Counted from the first letter of the stretch, positions 10,844 to 23,176 are shown. The stretch: 64,000 nucleotides of DNA from Apium graveolens (GCF_009905375.1 NC_133652.1:117638676-117702675), one strand, 5' to 3'. Notes: generated by a model not told the origin, from the letters alone. Numbers and translations are program-made.

Positions 10844-12272
10844 TGTTAAGTGGCATTTATGTCCACTTAGAATGCTCTATAAAGGCTTCAATTGCTGTTT
10901 TGTACTCGAGTTATTTATATATTTGATGTGTTTTTGTAGTGTTTTTGCATTTCAGGCATAAATAAAAGACTCAGGAGATTTAGCATTATTTTGGTGCTAA
11001 ATTGGTGTTAGGATGGTGCTCAGGATGATTGCTCGAGGATTGTTAACTCAAACCAGTCAAGAAAATAAGAAAAAGAAGTTTTTCCAGAGAGACAGTGCGC
11101 CCGCGTTATAGCGCGCCCGCGCTGGTGAAGCGTGCGGCCGTGCTAGGTCGGGTTTCAAGAATCCTGATTCTACTACAATTTTGATCTCTTGGACTTCTAA
11201 TCTTCATGGGCTGCTATATATTGATAACTTATGATCGTTTTTCATAACAAGACATTTCAGAGCTTAAGGAGAAGGCGTAAGAAGACCGTATAGCACAATT
11301 CAACGAAAGCGAAGAGGATCTAGTTTATTCTTGTGATTCTTTGTTTTAAGTTATAATCTTGGATGCTAGTTTTCTTATTTGTTGAACCTATACTCTTGTT
11401 TAACGTACTTGGTTTATTATTTATTCAGTATAAATACTACGTTTATTATACCATAATTTCATCGGAACTCACGTTGATGATGAGTCCGATTATGGGCTAA
11501 TCGTTATCGTGAGGTTCTAGCGGACTTACTTATGGATTTCTTTGGTTAATATGTTTTGATGCCTTAGTGTGTGGTGATTGTATGATAACCTAGTACTGGT
11601 TGTGCTTATTCGTCTTATGAGCGTCGTGAACTTATAAGATAGTGTGTTAATCTCTATTGAAGTGAAAGTGAATATAGGGGTTTAGAACTTGCCATGCTAG
11701 CATAGGTTCATGTATTTGATATGCATGATTCGTAGGTAATTTTAACAATCTTACTTGCCCTATGTAATCCTGATAGATAACATGTGCGTTAAACCGTTAT
11801 GTTGATAAATTCTATAGACATATAGGGTCTCAATATAATTGGTGTCTATTCAGCTTCTATCTCTTTTGTGGATGTCTGATAGTAGGGTAATCATACAATG
11901 AAAGTTGGCATTTACTAGTTTCGTGTTAATAGATTAGTGTCATCACCATTGCATGCTAAGGTTAAAGAACAAAGAGGCTATTGAATGAAGTAGTAATGAA
12001 GTTAGAATCCCATGTTTGTGTCATATAGTAATCAATTCCTTTTAATCTCTTAGTTAATGTTCTTTAGTATAATCTCTTAGTTAATTGTAGTTATAAACAA
12101 CCTCAATTTGTGATTCATCTTAGCATTGAATAATAACCATACCAGTGTTGCATAAGTACATTGATTGAAATTAACTTAAAAGAGTATATGTGGGAATGAA
12201 CTAGAAATAATTCTATGTTACTTGCGATCACGTATACTTGCGTGAATATTAGCGCGTGTTTTCGTCCTAACA
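10844..12272 (+). repeat. Athila 5' LTR
   Basis: 1,429 bp, starting TGTTAAGTGGC and ending GTCCTAACA. It matches 21,729-23,176 over its length. A TATATATTG motif lies near 11,215. A GC-rich patch at about 11,091-11,150 contrasts with the AT-rich remainder and differs in length from the same patch in the 3' LTR. Confidence 0.93.
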
Positions 12273-12278
12273 AGTTTT

Positions 12279-12296
12279 TGGTGCCGCTGTCGGGGA
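12279..12296 (+). other. Athila primer-binding site
   Basis: TGGTGCCGCTGTCGGGGA lies six bases after the LTR end. It closely resembles the TGGCGCCGTTGCCGGGGA primer site, complementary to the 3' end of tRNA-Asp, used by Athila elements. Confidence 0.85.
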
Positions 12297-12421
12297 ACTC
12301 GGGGTTAATTTTTAGTTTATGTGTTTATCATCAATGGTCGTTAAAGTTCAGTATCTCAGACATTTTTAATTACTTATTTCCTTGTCGTGTTTCAGGTAAT
12401 CTAGCAAGCGTGTATACATAC

Positions 12422-15400
12422 TGTGGCGCCCTCCAAACCCGGGTCAGAAGTTTGGGGTCCACACACACACTTTTTTTATAACCAGCTTATAAAAATAATA
12501 AAGATAATAATAATATGCAGTGACCCTACTTACCAACTACCACGGACCGCAACAGTTTAAAGTATGCACACAAGCCACACACATACTTTATATTACAAAC
12601 GTCCAAATCCCAACTATTCAAACTCAGAACTGAGTATTAAGCATTAATACAAACTTTTACAAACTTAAATTATTTTAAAAGATGCCTACTAGCTTAACTC
12701 GATCAACCTGAACCCCTAGCTCTCACGCTGGACTGGGGATCCTCGCTACCAACTGGTTCCTTCTTAACTGGAAAAGAACATAAACAACATCACACAAATG
12801 AGCTAACTAGCTCAGCAAGTCACAATGATAAAACTGAGAATAATGATCATCAAGTGAAAAGGTTATGATATCAAGTGAACAATGAATTATGATTTAGAAT
12901 TGGATATTATATTTTTATTTTAAAAACCAAGGTTAGGTTGCTGATCAGTCACGCACTAACCCCGAGCAAAGCACACAGCACTTGCTCTAACTTCTGGATC
13001 CAAGGCACACATTGGCCTAACTTGACCATTAATATGGTCTGACCACGAATCTGGTCCATAATTTTATAAAAACAATCCAATTCTATAATAACAGAATAAA
13101 CAATGTAAAGCAATAAACAGAATCATAAACAACATTGAATGTTCGATAAGGAAATGGTTTCAATCTTTACAAGGGATCAATATGGCAATTTTAAAGCTTG
13201 ACTGTTAGGTAATGAACGAATTGGATAACAAAGAAATCAATATTTCAGGGTTACCAGGAATTGGTCTTTCAAAGCATAAGGTACAATGGTTTAAGTATGT
13301 AAGTAACTCGATTCACTTTTTGGTATTTAGTTTGTATGTATTTGTCAAGTAGTATCGTATATTTGTGGTTCGTATTTGGGTGTACAACAATCAATGGTTT
13401 AGAAAGAATAAGGTTTACGGCTCAAGATCAATAACTGGAATCAGGGTTTTTGGTTCAGTGCTTCAAAGCACTTGCAATAAAAAATAGGACTATCAATCAA
13501 CTACAATATATCTTGAGAAAGTTCAGAACACTTTCCTAGTACTAGCTTGCTATACTACACTAACTTCCAATCACAACCGTCTACTCCTCGACTATCTGTT
13601 TCCCTTTCCTACGCCTTGCCTCTTTAGCTCACATATCATAAGCATCTATCAATATTCAACTCATACAATTCTATTCGACATACACTTCTATCTACCCTTC
13701 GTTTTACCCAAATCTGATTAATGGATTGAAAGTTACGCTATTAACAAGTAAACATTGAACATATAGACCGATAGTCAACCACCGAGTCACATATAGCACA
13801 TAACACGTCAAACAGTCAATGATATATCATTTATAAAGAAGCCTCGGATTATAAACAGGCTTTCGGGTATTTAAAATGATTTTTAAAATATTTTTCAGAA
13901 TTAAAACGGGTCGTTGGATCAATTTTAAAATAATAAACAGGGTTCGGTTGGCCAAATCTGGCTTCAAAACAATTTTATAATAATTATCGAGCCTTGGAAA
14001 CAATTTAAAATAATATTTTAAAGCTCGAAACTATTTTTCGGAATTTTTAAATTAATTTTAAATAATTAAATCTAATTAAATAATTAATTAAAATCAATTA
14101 ATAATTAATTAAATCAATTAATCAATTAATTTTCGAATTAATTGACCAATTAATCAATTAAATATTAACTGAAATTAATTAACTAATTAATTCAGATTTA
14201 TTTTTGAATTAAAAATAATTTTTGGAATTTTCAGAAATTAAAAACGGATTTTTATAATTAAAATAAATAGAAAATATGATTTTTGAATATTTTTAAAACA
14301 GGAATCCTATTCTTGCAAACTCTGGAAAGTTCAGGGACTGAACTTTACCATCTTTAAAAGTACAGGGACTAAACTGTAATTTTTACAGGGGGTCGCCGGA
14401 AAACTTCGGGGATTGCCAGAGAACACGTTCCCGGCATCCTCACCCCACCACAAGCTCCAGATATGATCTACAGACAACCATGAATCTATTCATGCAATCA
14501 AAACACATTAATAACCCCTGAGCGGGCCGGAAAATGGCCGGGAAGTTCGCCGGTTTCCGGCGAACTTGACGTAAACTTAAAAACACAACTCCCTTCGATT
14601 CATTAATCCTCCGATAACGAGCTATACACCAACCGATTGCAAATTTCATAAGGAACACAACCCACTATAATACAACAGCTAATAACCCCTAAATCAAAAA
14701 GCCCCAAATTTTAATTAAGAACATTCATACGGGTTAAACCCTAATTTCAAAATTCGAAAATCAAACTCAATTTTGAACATGTTATTGAACTCCAAATCAG
14801 TCATATAATATATCAAAATCATCAGGAGAACAAGCTCTACAACATGCAATCATCAAATCTATCAAACAATCATCCGAACAAAAATTCATATTTTTAATCA
14901 AAATAATTCGAAAATAAATAAATTTACAGAAAATAAACCTTTGATTATGCAGGTGTATGGATCACAGATTCTGATAGTACTCTTCAAGACCTTTGATTTG
15001 GTTACTCGAGCGTTGAAAAGAAAGATCACTAACACCTTCGAATTGCTGTTTGATTCTCAAAAAGGTTTATGAATATATAAATTTTCTCTGGAAAATTATA
15101 TAATTACTGTCTGCAAATGATTTTTGATACGGAATAAAATACGGTAGAGGCTATTTATAATTACGGAAAATTAGTATCCCGTTGGATCATTCTGGATATA
15201 AAATGGTACGTATATTTATAAAAACTGATCCAAATGGTACCGGTTTTCGGGATAATTATCCAAACCAATACAATTTGTACTGCGGTCTTGGTCTCAGCAC
15301 CTGGTTACACGTATTACGAGGTGATTATTGTGATAGTTTAATAAAAAGATCCCGTTTATCAAAAATACGAGTTTTATTGATTTACCGAAACGAATAATGT

Positions 15401-15840
15401 ATCGAAAATATTGCGCCAGGACCCGCGCAGGACAAACCGTATGCCGGGTCGAAAAAGTCGAAACATGGAAAATGCTCGGAATATTGCAATTAGGTTAGGA
15501 AGGAGTTCTCGGAAGAGTTTCGGGTTATAAAAACGTAAAAACGGATGACGTTGGTTGGTTCCCGTTTGTATAAAATAGTTTTTTAATTACTCGGAAAAAG
15601 ATTTTATAAAATCCATATGTTTTCTATAAAATTATAAATCAACATAAAAATAATTAGAAAGATATGACAATTATCTATATTTTATTTTGGACATATAAAA
15701 TTTAAAATACTCAATTTATATTATTTTTAAACATCCAAACATGTTTAACACTTAACAAATAATTCACAAAATAAACACTGAACATTCATAATAATTATTT
15801 ATTAGCAAAAATAATTACACGATATATCCCGGATATTACA
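12422..15840 (-). repeat. Solo 3.4-kb gypsy-type LTR inserted in the Athila leader/gag
   Basis: Ends are TGTGGCGCCC and GGATATTACA (minus-strand TGTAATATCC..GGCGCCACA), flanked by perfect CATAC duplications at 12,417-12,421 and 15,841-15,845. No pol-related frame exists inside, so I call it a solo LTR of 3,419 bp. A minus-strand TATAAATAGCC near 15,150 gives orientation. The end sequences resemble the smaller chromovirus LTR that hosts Athila, suggesting a related long-LTR (Tekay/Del-like) family; that assignment is inference. It contains a very AT-rich TTAATTAATT stretch at 14,040-14,230. Confidence 0.82.
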
Positions 15841-15845
15841 CATAC

Positions 15846-17657
15846 GCGTTCTCGGTCTCGTAAGAGAACACTGGATCAGCTGAGGAATAAGTTGTACTCC
15901 CTCCGTCCCTCCCAATTGTTATCGTTTCTGGGAGAGTGTCCGACACGTATTTTAAGATGAAGAGAAATTATAGTTCTTTAACTTTTTAAAAAAAATTATT
16001 TTTCTGAATAAAAGTTTAAACATTCTATTTTTATTCAGAAAAAGAATTTTTTTTTAAAAAAAGTTATAGAACTATACTTTTTATTCATCTTAAAATGCGT
16101 GTCGGACACTCTCCCAGAAACGAAAACAACTGGGAGGGACGAAGGGAGTAGTAGCTAAAGAAGTTCTTGTCGAGGAGAAAGTTAAAGAAGAAGCTCTTAT
16201 TGTAATGGGAGAACCAAAAGCGAATACGAAGGCTTTGATGGATTACTCTCAATCGAAGATTAATGATATTCAGTCTAGCATTGTCCGACCAGCCATCTTG
16301 TCTAACACCTTTGAGATCAAGTCGAGCACGATTCAGATGATACAGGATTCAGTTCAGTTTGGGGATTCTCCGATAGAAAACCCCAAATGCACATCAGAGA
16401 TTTCATCGAGATCTGTGACACTTTCAAGTTCAAGGAGTTTCCGAAGATGCGATTAAGTTAAGGCTTTTATCATTCTCTCTACGGAATAAAGCTAAGTGCT
16501 GGTTACATTCTCTACCACCAGGGTCTATCACCAAATGGGAGGATCTTGCTCAAAAGTTCTTAACTAAATTCTTTTCTATGGCGAAGACTGCTGCAATCAG
16601 AAATGCACTTACTCAATTTGCTCAGCAATCTGGAGAATATTTGGGATCGCTACAAAGAGATGCTTGGAAAGTGTAATCACCATGGGATGCCTGACTGGAT
16701 GATCATTAGCTGTTTTTATAATAAATTGGGTGCTACTTCTAGACCCATGCTTAATGCAGCATCAGGAGGAGCCTTATGGGCTAAAAGCTATGATGAAGCT
16801 TATGAATTGATTGAGCTGATGGCTGCCAATGAATACCAGAATCCAACGCAGAGACTACCTCAGGGCAAGGTAGCAGGAATTCTGGAAGTGGATGTAGCTA
16901 CTGCTATAGTTGTTCAGCTTAAGGCTTTGACGATGAAGGTGGATTCTTTGGCTAATTATGGAGTAAATCAGATCACTAGTGTCTGTGAGCTTTGTGCTGG
17001 AGCCCATGAGACAGAGCAGTGTGCTATTTCTAGTAAATTAGCTCAATTTGTGAGCAACTTTCATAGGTTACAGCAATCAGTTCCAGCCACATATCATCCC
17101 AATAACCGTAATCATCCTAACTTTAGCTGGAGTAATACTCAGAATGCGGTTCAATAGCCTTATCAACAGTATACAGCAAAGCAATACAACCCTCCTGGTT
17201 TTCAACAATCACAATATGTACCAAGACAACAACTCTAGCTGCAACAATCTAATGAAAAATCTAAATTGGAGGAGTTGAGGCACATGTGCAAGAGCCAAGC
17301 GGTGTCTATCAAGACCTTGGAGAATCAAATTGGGCAAATTGCCAACGCTTTGCTAAATTGCCAACCTGGTACACTCCCTAATGACACTGAAGTTCCAGGA
17401 AAGTGGGAAGCTAAGGAACAGGTGAATGCAATTACATTAAGGTCTGGCAAGGTTACAAATCCCGAAAAATCTCAAGTTTCGGAAGATGAAGCTGTGGCTG
17501 AGGAAGAAGTGCAGAAATGGAACCAAGGAAGACTACTGTGGAACACACTCCTCCTGAGGGTAATACAGGGGAGAAACAGATCTATCCTCCACCTTCTTTT
17601 CCTAAGAGGCTATAGAAGAAGAAGTCGGATAAGCAGTTCGAGAAGTTTCTGGAGGTG
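15846..17657 (+). pseudogene. Athila gag, broken
   Basis: The coding sequence resumes after the solo LTR with TRSRSRKRTLDQLRNKL, is interrupted by the MITE, and continues VAKEVLVEEKVKEEALIVMGEP. Recognisable Athila gag blocks follow: AILSNTFEIKSSTIQMIQ..QFGDSP, IRDFIEICDTFKFKEF, RYKEMLGKCNHHGMPDWMI, GGALWAKSYDEAYELIELMA, then a CCHC-like CELCAGAHETEQC and a Gln-rich tail. A frameshift near 16,445 and stops at 17,155 and 17,236 break the frame. The segment around 17,270-17,450 (LENQIGQIANAL, VNAITLRSGK) is the usual gag-to-protease linker. Confidence 0.9.
15897..16148. mobile_element. Stowaway-type MITE
   Basis: 252 bp bounded by CTCCCTCCGTCCCTCCCA and its near-perfect inverted copy, with the TA target duplicated at 15,895-15,896 and 16,149-16,150. 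The inverted arms extend about 115 bp each, so the whole element can fold into one hairpin. The CTCCCTCCGTCCC terminus is diagnostic for Tc1/mariner-related Stowaway elements. No coding capacity. It splits Athila gag. Confidence 0.96.
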
Positions 17658-18185
17658 ATCAAGAAACTTCATATCAATATGCCTTTCGCTGAAGCTCTTG
17701 AACAAATGCCTATTTATTCGAAGTTTATGAAAGGTATTCTCTATCGGAAAGTGAAGCTTGATGACTTAGAGGCAGTTGCTCTCACGGAGGAATGCAGTAT
17801 TATGCTGCAACAGAAGTTGCCTCTAAAGCTCAAAGATCCTAGAAGCTTCACTATTCCTTGTACCATTGGAAAAGTGTCATTTGACAAATGCTTATGTGAC
17901 TTGGGAGTGAGCATCAATCTAATTCCCTTTTCAATATTCAAGAAATTGGACTTACCTGATCCAAAGCCTACTTATATGACCTTACAGTTGGCCGACCGTT
18001 CTATTACATATCCACAAGGCATTGTGAAGGATGTCTTGGTCAAGGTGTATAAACTCATCTTTCCTGCTGATTTTGTAATTCTTGATTTTGAGAAAGATAA
18101 GAAGATTCCCATAATCTTGGGAAGACCATTCTTGGCTACTGGAAGAACCTTGCTTGATGTGCAGAAGGGTGAACTTACTATGTGA
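17655..18185 (+). pseudogene. Athila aspartic protease region
   Basis: The frame of 176 codons includes FAEALEQMPIYSKFMKGIL, then CTIGKVSFDKCLCDLGVSINLIP, the Athila-type protease active-site region (usually DLGAS), and IILGRPFLATGRTLLDV. It should cleave the gag-pol precursor. It ends at TGA 18,183-18,185 where an Arg codon (CGA) is expected, and homology continues in the same frame (VLDQDMTFNIFNAMKFP) to 18,386. This single stop separates it from the reverse transcriptase. Confidence 0.88.
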
Positions 18186-18386
18186 GTGTTGGATCAGGAT
18201 ATGACGTTCAATATTTTTAATGCAATGAAATTCCCGACTGAATACGAGGAGTGCTTAAAAGTGGAGCTAGTCGATTCTGTGGTTACTTCGGAACTTGATC
18301 AGATGCTAAGGTCTGATGCCTTAGAGAAGGCCTTGTTGGGGAATTCAGATAGTGAAGATGATGAAGGTGATGAGCAGTTGTTGTAG

Positions 18387-19600
18387 TTGAATGTTTTTCC
18401 TTGGAAGAAAAAGCTAGATATGTCCTTTGAATCTCTTGGATTGGAGGAGTTAAACAAATCTCCAAAGCGCCTCAAGCCATCTATTGAGAAAACTCCTACA
18501 CTCGAGCTTAAACCATTTCCTGAACACTTAAGGTATGCTTTTTTAGGTGATGCATCTACTTTTCCTGTTATTATTGCATCTGATCTTTCAAGTAGTGATG
18601 AGGAAAAGTTATTAAGAATCCTGAGAGAGTTCAAGTCAGAAATTGGATGGACTATAGCAGATATTAAGGGAATCAGCCCTTCTTATTGTATGCATAAAAT
18701 TCTGCTAGAGGAAGGTAGCATGAGCAACAGAGAAGGCTTAATCTGATCATTAAAGAAGTTGTAAAGAAGGAAATTCTTAAGTGGCTAGATGCAGGGATCA
18801 TCTATCCTATCTCTGACAGTTCTTGGGTGAGTCTAGTTCAGTTTGTGCCGAAGAAATGAGGTATCACCGTTGTTGCTAATGAAAATAATGAGCCCATTCC
18901 TACTCGAACAGTCACGGGGTGGAGAGTTTGCATGGACTACAGAAAGCTGAACAAAGCCACAAGGAAGGATCACTTCCCTCTTCTGTTTATTGATCAGATG
19001 CTTGACAGGTTGGCTGGGCATGATTACTACTATCTTCTGGATGGCTATTCGGGTTATAATCAGATTTGCATTGCTCCAGAGGATCAGGAAAATACTACCT
19101 TTACTTGTCTATTTGGTACTTTTGCCTTCAGAAGGGTTTCTTTTGGGTTGTGTGGTGCACCTGCCACATTTCAGAGATATATGATGGCCATTTTCTCTGA
19201 CATGATTGGTCAAAATGTGGAGGTGTTTATGAATAATTTCTATGTGTTCAGTGATTTTTTTGACGAGTGCTTGCAAAATCTAGGCGTCATTCTTAAAAAG
19301 GTGTGTTGAGACCAATCCGGTTCTCAACTAGGAAATATGTCATTTTATGGTGTGACAGGGCATTATTCTTGGGCACAAGGTCTCTAGTAAAGGTCTTGAG
19401 GTGGACAAAGCCAAGGTGGGGGTCATCGAAAACCTTCCTCCACCAATTTCTGTTAAGGGAGTTCGCAGCTCTCTTGGTCATGCGGGTATCTATCGGCGAT
19501 TCATCAAGGACTTCTCCAAAATCTCTAAACCCTTGTGTAATCTTCTAGAGAAAGATGTCCCTTTCAAGTTTGATGGCGAGTGCCTAGCTGCTTTTGAGAT
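18387..19600 (+). pseudogene. Athila reverse transcriptase, catalytic Asp residues lost
   Basis: Blocks of a Ty3/gypsy reverse transcriptase are visible: LKPFPEHLRYAFLG, GWTIADIKGISPSYCMHKI, WLDAGIIYPISDSSW, GWRVCMDYRKLNKATRKDHFPLLFIDQMLDRLAGHDYYYLLDGYSGYNQI, TTFTCLFGTFAFRRVSFGLCGAPATFQRYM, then VEVFMNNFYVF. The last block normally reads MDD, so both catalytic Asp have become Asn (GAT to AAT). A frameshift near 18,735, a TGA near 18,857, and a frameshift after 19,300 further disrupt it. The connection segment (VRSSLGHAGIYRRFIKDFSKISKPL) is at 19,460-19,540. Confidence 0.92.
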
Positions 19601-20200
19601 CTTTTGAGATCATAACTGCACCTAATTGGGATGAACCTTTTGAGATGATGTGCGATGCAAGTGACTATGTAGTTGGAGCAGCTCCTGGGCAGAGAAAGAA
19701 CAATATATTTCATGCGGTCTACTATGCTTGTAAGACCCTCAATGGGGCTCAACTGAACTATACTACTACTGAAAAAGAGCTTTTGGCTATTGTCTATGGT
19801 TTTGAGAAGTTCTGATCTTATTTACTTAGGACTAAGGTGACAGTTTTCACTGATCACGCTGCGATTTGCTATCTCATCTCGAAGAAGGACTCGAAGCCTA
19901 GACTTATTCGATGGGTTCTTTTACTTCAAGAATTTGAGTTGGAGATCAAGGACAGAAAGGGTACTGAGAATCAAGTCGCTGATCATCTCTCTCGTTTAGA
20001 AGATCCAAGTGTAACTTCACAGGATAAGATATTGATAAATGAGTCTTTTCCCGATGAGCAGTTGTTTGGGGTACAAGAGGAAGAACCGTGGTTTGCAGAC
20101 ATTGTGAACTACCTTATGAGTAATATCATGCCTCTAGACTTGTCTTCTGCTCAAAGGAAGAAGTTTCTTCATGAGGTGAAATGGTACATGTGGGATGAGC
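19594..20200 (+). pseudogene. Athila RNase H domain
   Basis: EIITAPNWDEPFEMMCDASDYVVGAA gives the first catalytic Asp block; LNYTTTEKELLAIVYGFEKF carries the Glu and [12 protein letters not shown] the next Asp. [17 protein letters not shown] marks the end of RNase H. A TGA at 19,813-19,815 interrupts the frame between EKF and SYLLRT. It works with reverse transcriptase on the RNA:DNA hybrid. Confidence 0.9.
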
Positions 20201-20500
20201 CATTTTTGTTTAGGCAAGGAGCTGACCAAATCGTCAGGAGATGTATTCCGTACATCAAAACAGGGGGGGGATCTTGCGAGATTGATATTCGACTGCGTAT
20301 GGAGGCCACTATGGTGGAGAAAAAACGGCAACTCGTATCGTTGAAGCGGGATTTTTCTGGCCTACATTGTTTAAGGATGTGAATCAATTTATTTTGAAGT
20401 GTGATCGCTGCCAGCGTGTTGGTAATATGTCCAAAAAGGATGAGATCCCTCCTGACACACCACCCCATGAAGGTGATGACCCTGATTCTCAGTAGGTATG
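20200..20500 (+). pseudogene. Athila integrase, zinc-finger remnant only
   Basis: After the RNase H, the HHCC zinc-binding region is visible across two frames: a [10 protein letters not shown] segment (20,297-20,325) and then LKCDRCQRVGNMSKKDEIPP (20,395-20,450). The sequence then passes directly to PPHEGDDPDSQ and a stop, so the DD(35)E catalytic core and C-terminal region are absent. The element could not integrate itself. Confidence 0.8.
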
Positions 20501-21715
20501 CATGTTTCCTTATTATTACCTTCACTGAGGACAATGAATATTTTAAGTTAGCGGGTAGTAGTTAAGGATTATATGTTATGTGTGAGTCGCATATACTTTG
20601 CATATTTTCCATGATAGTTTAGTTCATATAGTTTCATATTTGTCATGTAGTTTTTTTTTGTTTTTTTTATTATTTTATTTTGTTTTTATTTTATATTAGT
20701 ATGTTGCATATAGTTCATTGCGTTTGCATTATAACATGATCCCTTAGATGATTTTTCCAATTGATTTGTGATATTGATGCTAGTGTAGTGATGTCGTATT
20801 TAGTGATGTTAAGTCTTATCGAGTTGATTTGCATGCTATAAGCAATTGTAATTTCACTAAGTCTTATAGGTTGCTTGAGGGCTAGATCATGGTTTGTTTG
20901 TTTGTCGAGGTTTAATCACTTGTATATATTTAGAATTTAGGATATTCTCTTAATGGTAATATAACATGGATATTTAAAAATTGGTGTAAAAATTTGGATC
21001 TCATTGCTAGTTGTTATGGCTAGGTGTCAAATGGCTAGTAGCCGTCTCATTTTATATGAGTAGTCTAGGGTTGAACGAGATGGAGTGAAACGCACTCGTT
21101 CAAAAATCATGTGAAAAAAAAGAAAAAAAGGAAAAAAAAGAGAAAAAATGTGTTATGCATAATTGATCACGAGTGGGCTCTTTAGTACTCGAGTTATTAA
21201 GTTCTTAGGGGACTTTGTGCTTCGTGACCTAAGGCTTTTATAGTCTGGGATCAACTAACCAAACGCTCGTTACATGGGTATTATTGTATAAGTCTTTTGT
21301 GGACCTCACTCATTGCATGATCAAATAAGCATATTTGTGTTGTTTATGTATTGTGAATAAAAGCATGAATCCATGTATAACTCCGATATAAGAATTGAAG
21401 TGTCGTCAGTCATTTTGAGTTTAGCTTTTATTCTATATATAACCTTGTGATTGCCTTGATGAGTAGTGAGTCATGATTATTGATCTAGTTGCGATAGTAT
21501 ATATGTTCAGCATTTGCACACACGCACGCTTCTGGTTTGTTAGTTGATTTGTGAGATTTGATTGATCTTTGTGCGAATAACTGTATTTGTTGAGATGTTG
21601 CTCATCGGTTGGTTTAGTTAATCTGAGGGGATCGTTGCATTCATATAGTTTGCATTCATGCATTTTTATTTCTTATTCTTTGAGTCTGTTTATGATTGAG
21701 GACAAACATCGGTTC
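20501..21715 (+). other. Athila 3' non-coding region
   Basis: No supported ORF. It contains an A-rich run at about 21,113-21,148. Some Athila elements carry an env-like ORF here; none is detectable. Confidence 0.7.
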
Positions 21716-21728
21716 AAGTTTGGGGGTG
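21716..21728 (+). other. Athila polypurine tract
   Basis: A purine-rich AGTTTGGGGGTG immediately precedes the 3' LTR start TGTTAAG, the expected plus-strand priming site. Confidence 0.8.
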
Positions 21729-23176
21729 TGTTAAGTGGAATTTATGTCCACTTAGAATGCTCTGTAAAGGCTTGAATCGGAATTTTGTACTCGAGTTATT
21801 TTTGTATTTGATGTATTTTTGTAGTGTTTTTGCATTTCAGGCATAAATAAAAGACTCAGGAGATTTAGCATTGTTTTGGTGCTAAATTGGTGTTAGGATG
21901 GTGCTCAGGATGATTGCTAACTCAAACCATCCAAGAAAACAAGAAAAAGAAGTTTTTCCAGAAAGACAGTGCGCCCGCGTTGTAGTAGCGCACGGTCGCG
22001 CCGAGATGCAGAAATGCAGCGCGGCCGCGCGGCGCCCGCGCTGGTGAAGCGCGCCAGGTCGGGTTTCAAGAATCCTGATTCCACTACAATTTTGATCTTC
22101 TGGACTTCTAATCTGCATGGGCTACTATATATTGATAACTTATGATCATTTTTTATAACAAGACATTTTAGAGCTTAAGGAGAAGGCGTAAGAAGACCGT
22201 ATAGCACAATTCAACGAAGGCGAAGAGGATCTAGTTTATTCTTGTGATTCTTTATTTTAAGTTGTAATCTTGGATGCTAGTTTTCTTATTTGTTGAACCT
22301 ATACTCTTGTTTAACGTACTTCATTTATAATTTATTCAGTATAATGACTACGTTTATTATACCATGCTTTCATCGGAACCCACATTGATGATAAGTCCGA
22401 TTATGGGCTTATCGTTATCGTGGGGTTCTAGCGGATTTACTTATGGATTTCTTTGGTTAATATGTTTTGATGCCTTAGTGTGTGGTGATTGTATGATAAC
22501 CTAGTATTGGTTGTGCTTATTTGTCTTATGAGCATCGCGAACTTATAAGATAGTGTGTTAATCTCTATTGAAGCGAAAGTGAATATAGGGGTTAAGAACT
22601 TGCCATGTTAGCATAGGTTCATGTATTTGATATGCATGATTCGTTGGTAATTTTAACCATCTTACTTGCCCTATGTAATCCTGATAGATAACATGTGCGT
22701 TAAACCGTTATGTTGTCAAATTCTATAGACATATAGGGTATCAATATAATTGGTGTGTATTCAGCTTCTATCTCTTTTGTGGATGTCTGATAGTAGGGTA
22801 ATCGTACAACGAAAGTTGGCATTTAATAGTTTCGTGTTATCTGATTAGTGTCATCACCATTGCATGTTCAGAACAAAGAGGCTATTGAATGAAGTAGTAA
22901 TGAAGTTAGAATCCCATGTTTGTATCATATAGTAATCAATTCCTTTTAATCTCTTAGTTAATGTTCTTCAGTATAATCTCTTAGTTAATTGTAGTTATAA
23001 ACAACCTCAACTTATGATTCGTCTTAGCATTGAATAATAACCATACCATTGTTGCATAAGTACATTGATTGAAATTAACTTAAAAGAGTCTTTATGGGAA
23101 CGAATTAGAAATAATTCTATATTACTTGCGATTGCGTATACTTCCGTGAATATTAGCGTGTGTTTTTGTCCTAACA
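21729..23176 (+). repeat. Athila 3' LTR
   Basis: 1,448 bp, TGTTAAGTGG to GTCCTAACA, then the TSD GATAC. The GC-rich patch (21,966-22,060) is about 30 bp longer than in the 5' LTR and rearranged. The remainder aligns with scattered substitutions. Confidence 0.93.

Larger units (their letters stand above)
10844..23176 (+). mobile_element. Athila-type Ty3/gypsy retrotransposon, defective
   Basis: Delimited by two similar LTRs and the TSD GATAC (10,839-10,843 and 23,177-23,181). Contents in order: 5' LTR, Asp-tRNA-like primer site, leader, gag, protease, reverse transcriptase, RNase H, the integrase zinc-finger remnant, a long non-coding 3' region, polypurine tract, 3' LTR. It carries two secondary insertions (solo LTR 12,422-15,840 and MITE 15,897-16,148). 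The catalytic integrase core is missing, and no env-like ORF is seen before the 3' LTR. Confidence 0.95.

Noticed and set aside
12215..12481. 88-codon plus-strand ORF spanning the Athila LTR end
   Set aside because: It runs across the LTR, the primer site and the start of an inserted solo LTR, so it cannot be a gene.
14440..14658. 72-codon minus-strand ORF in the solo LTR
   Set aside because: Lies inside a non-coding LTR, has no recognisable domain, and is not supported by a neighbouring frame.
15182..15397. 71-codon ORF in the solo LTR
   Set aside because: Same reason: within the U3/R part of a solo LTR near its TATA motif and on the opposite strand.
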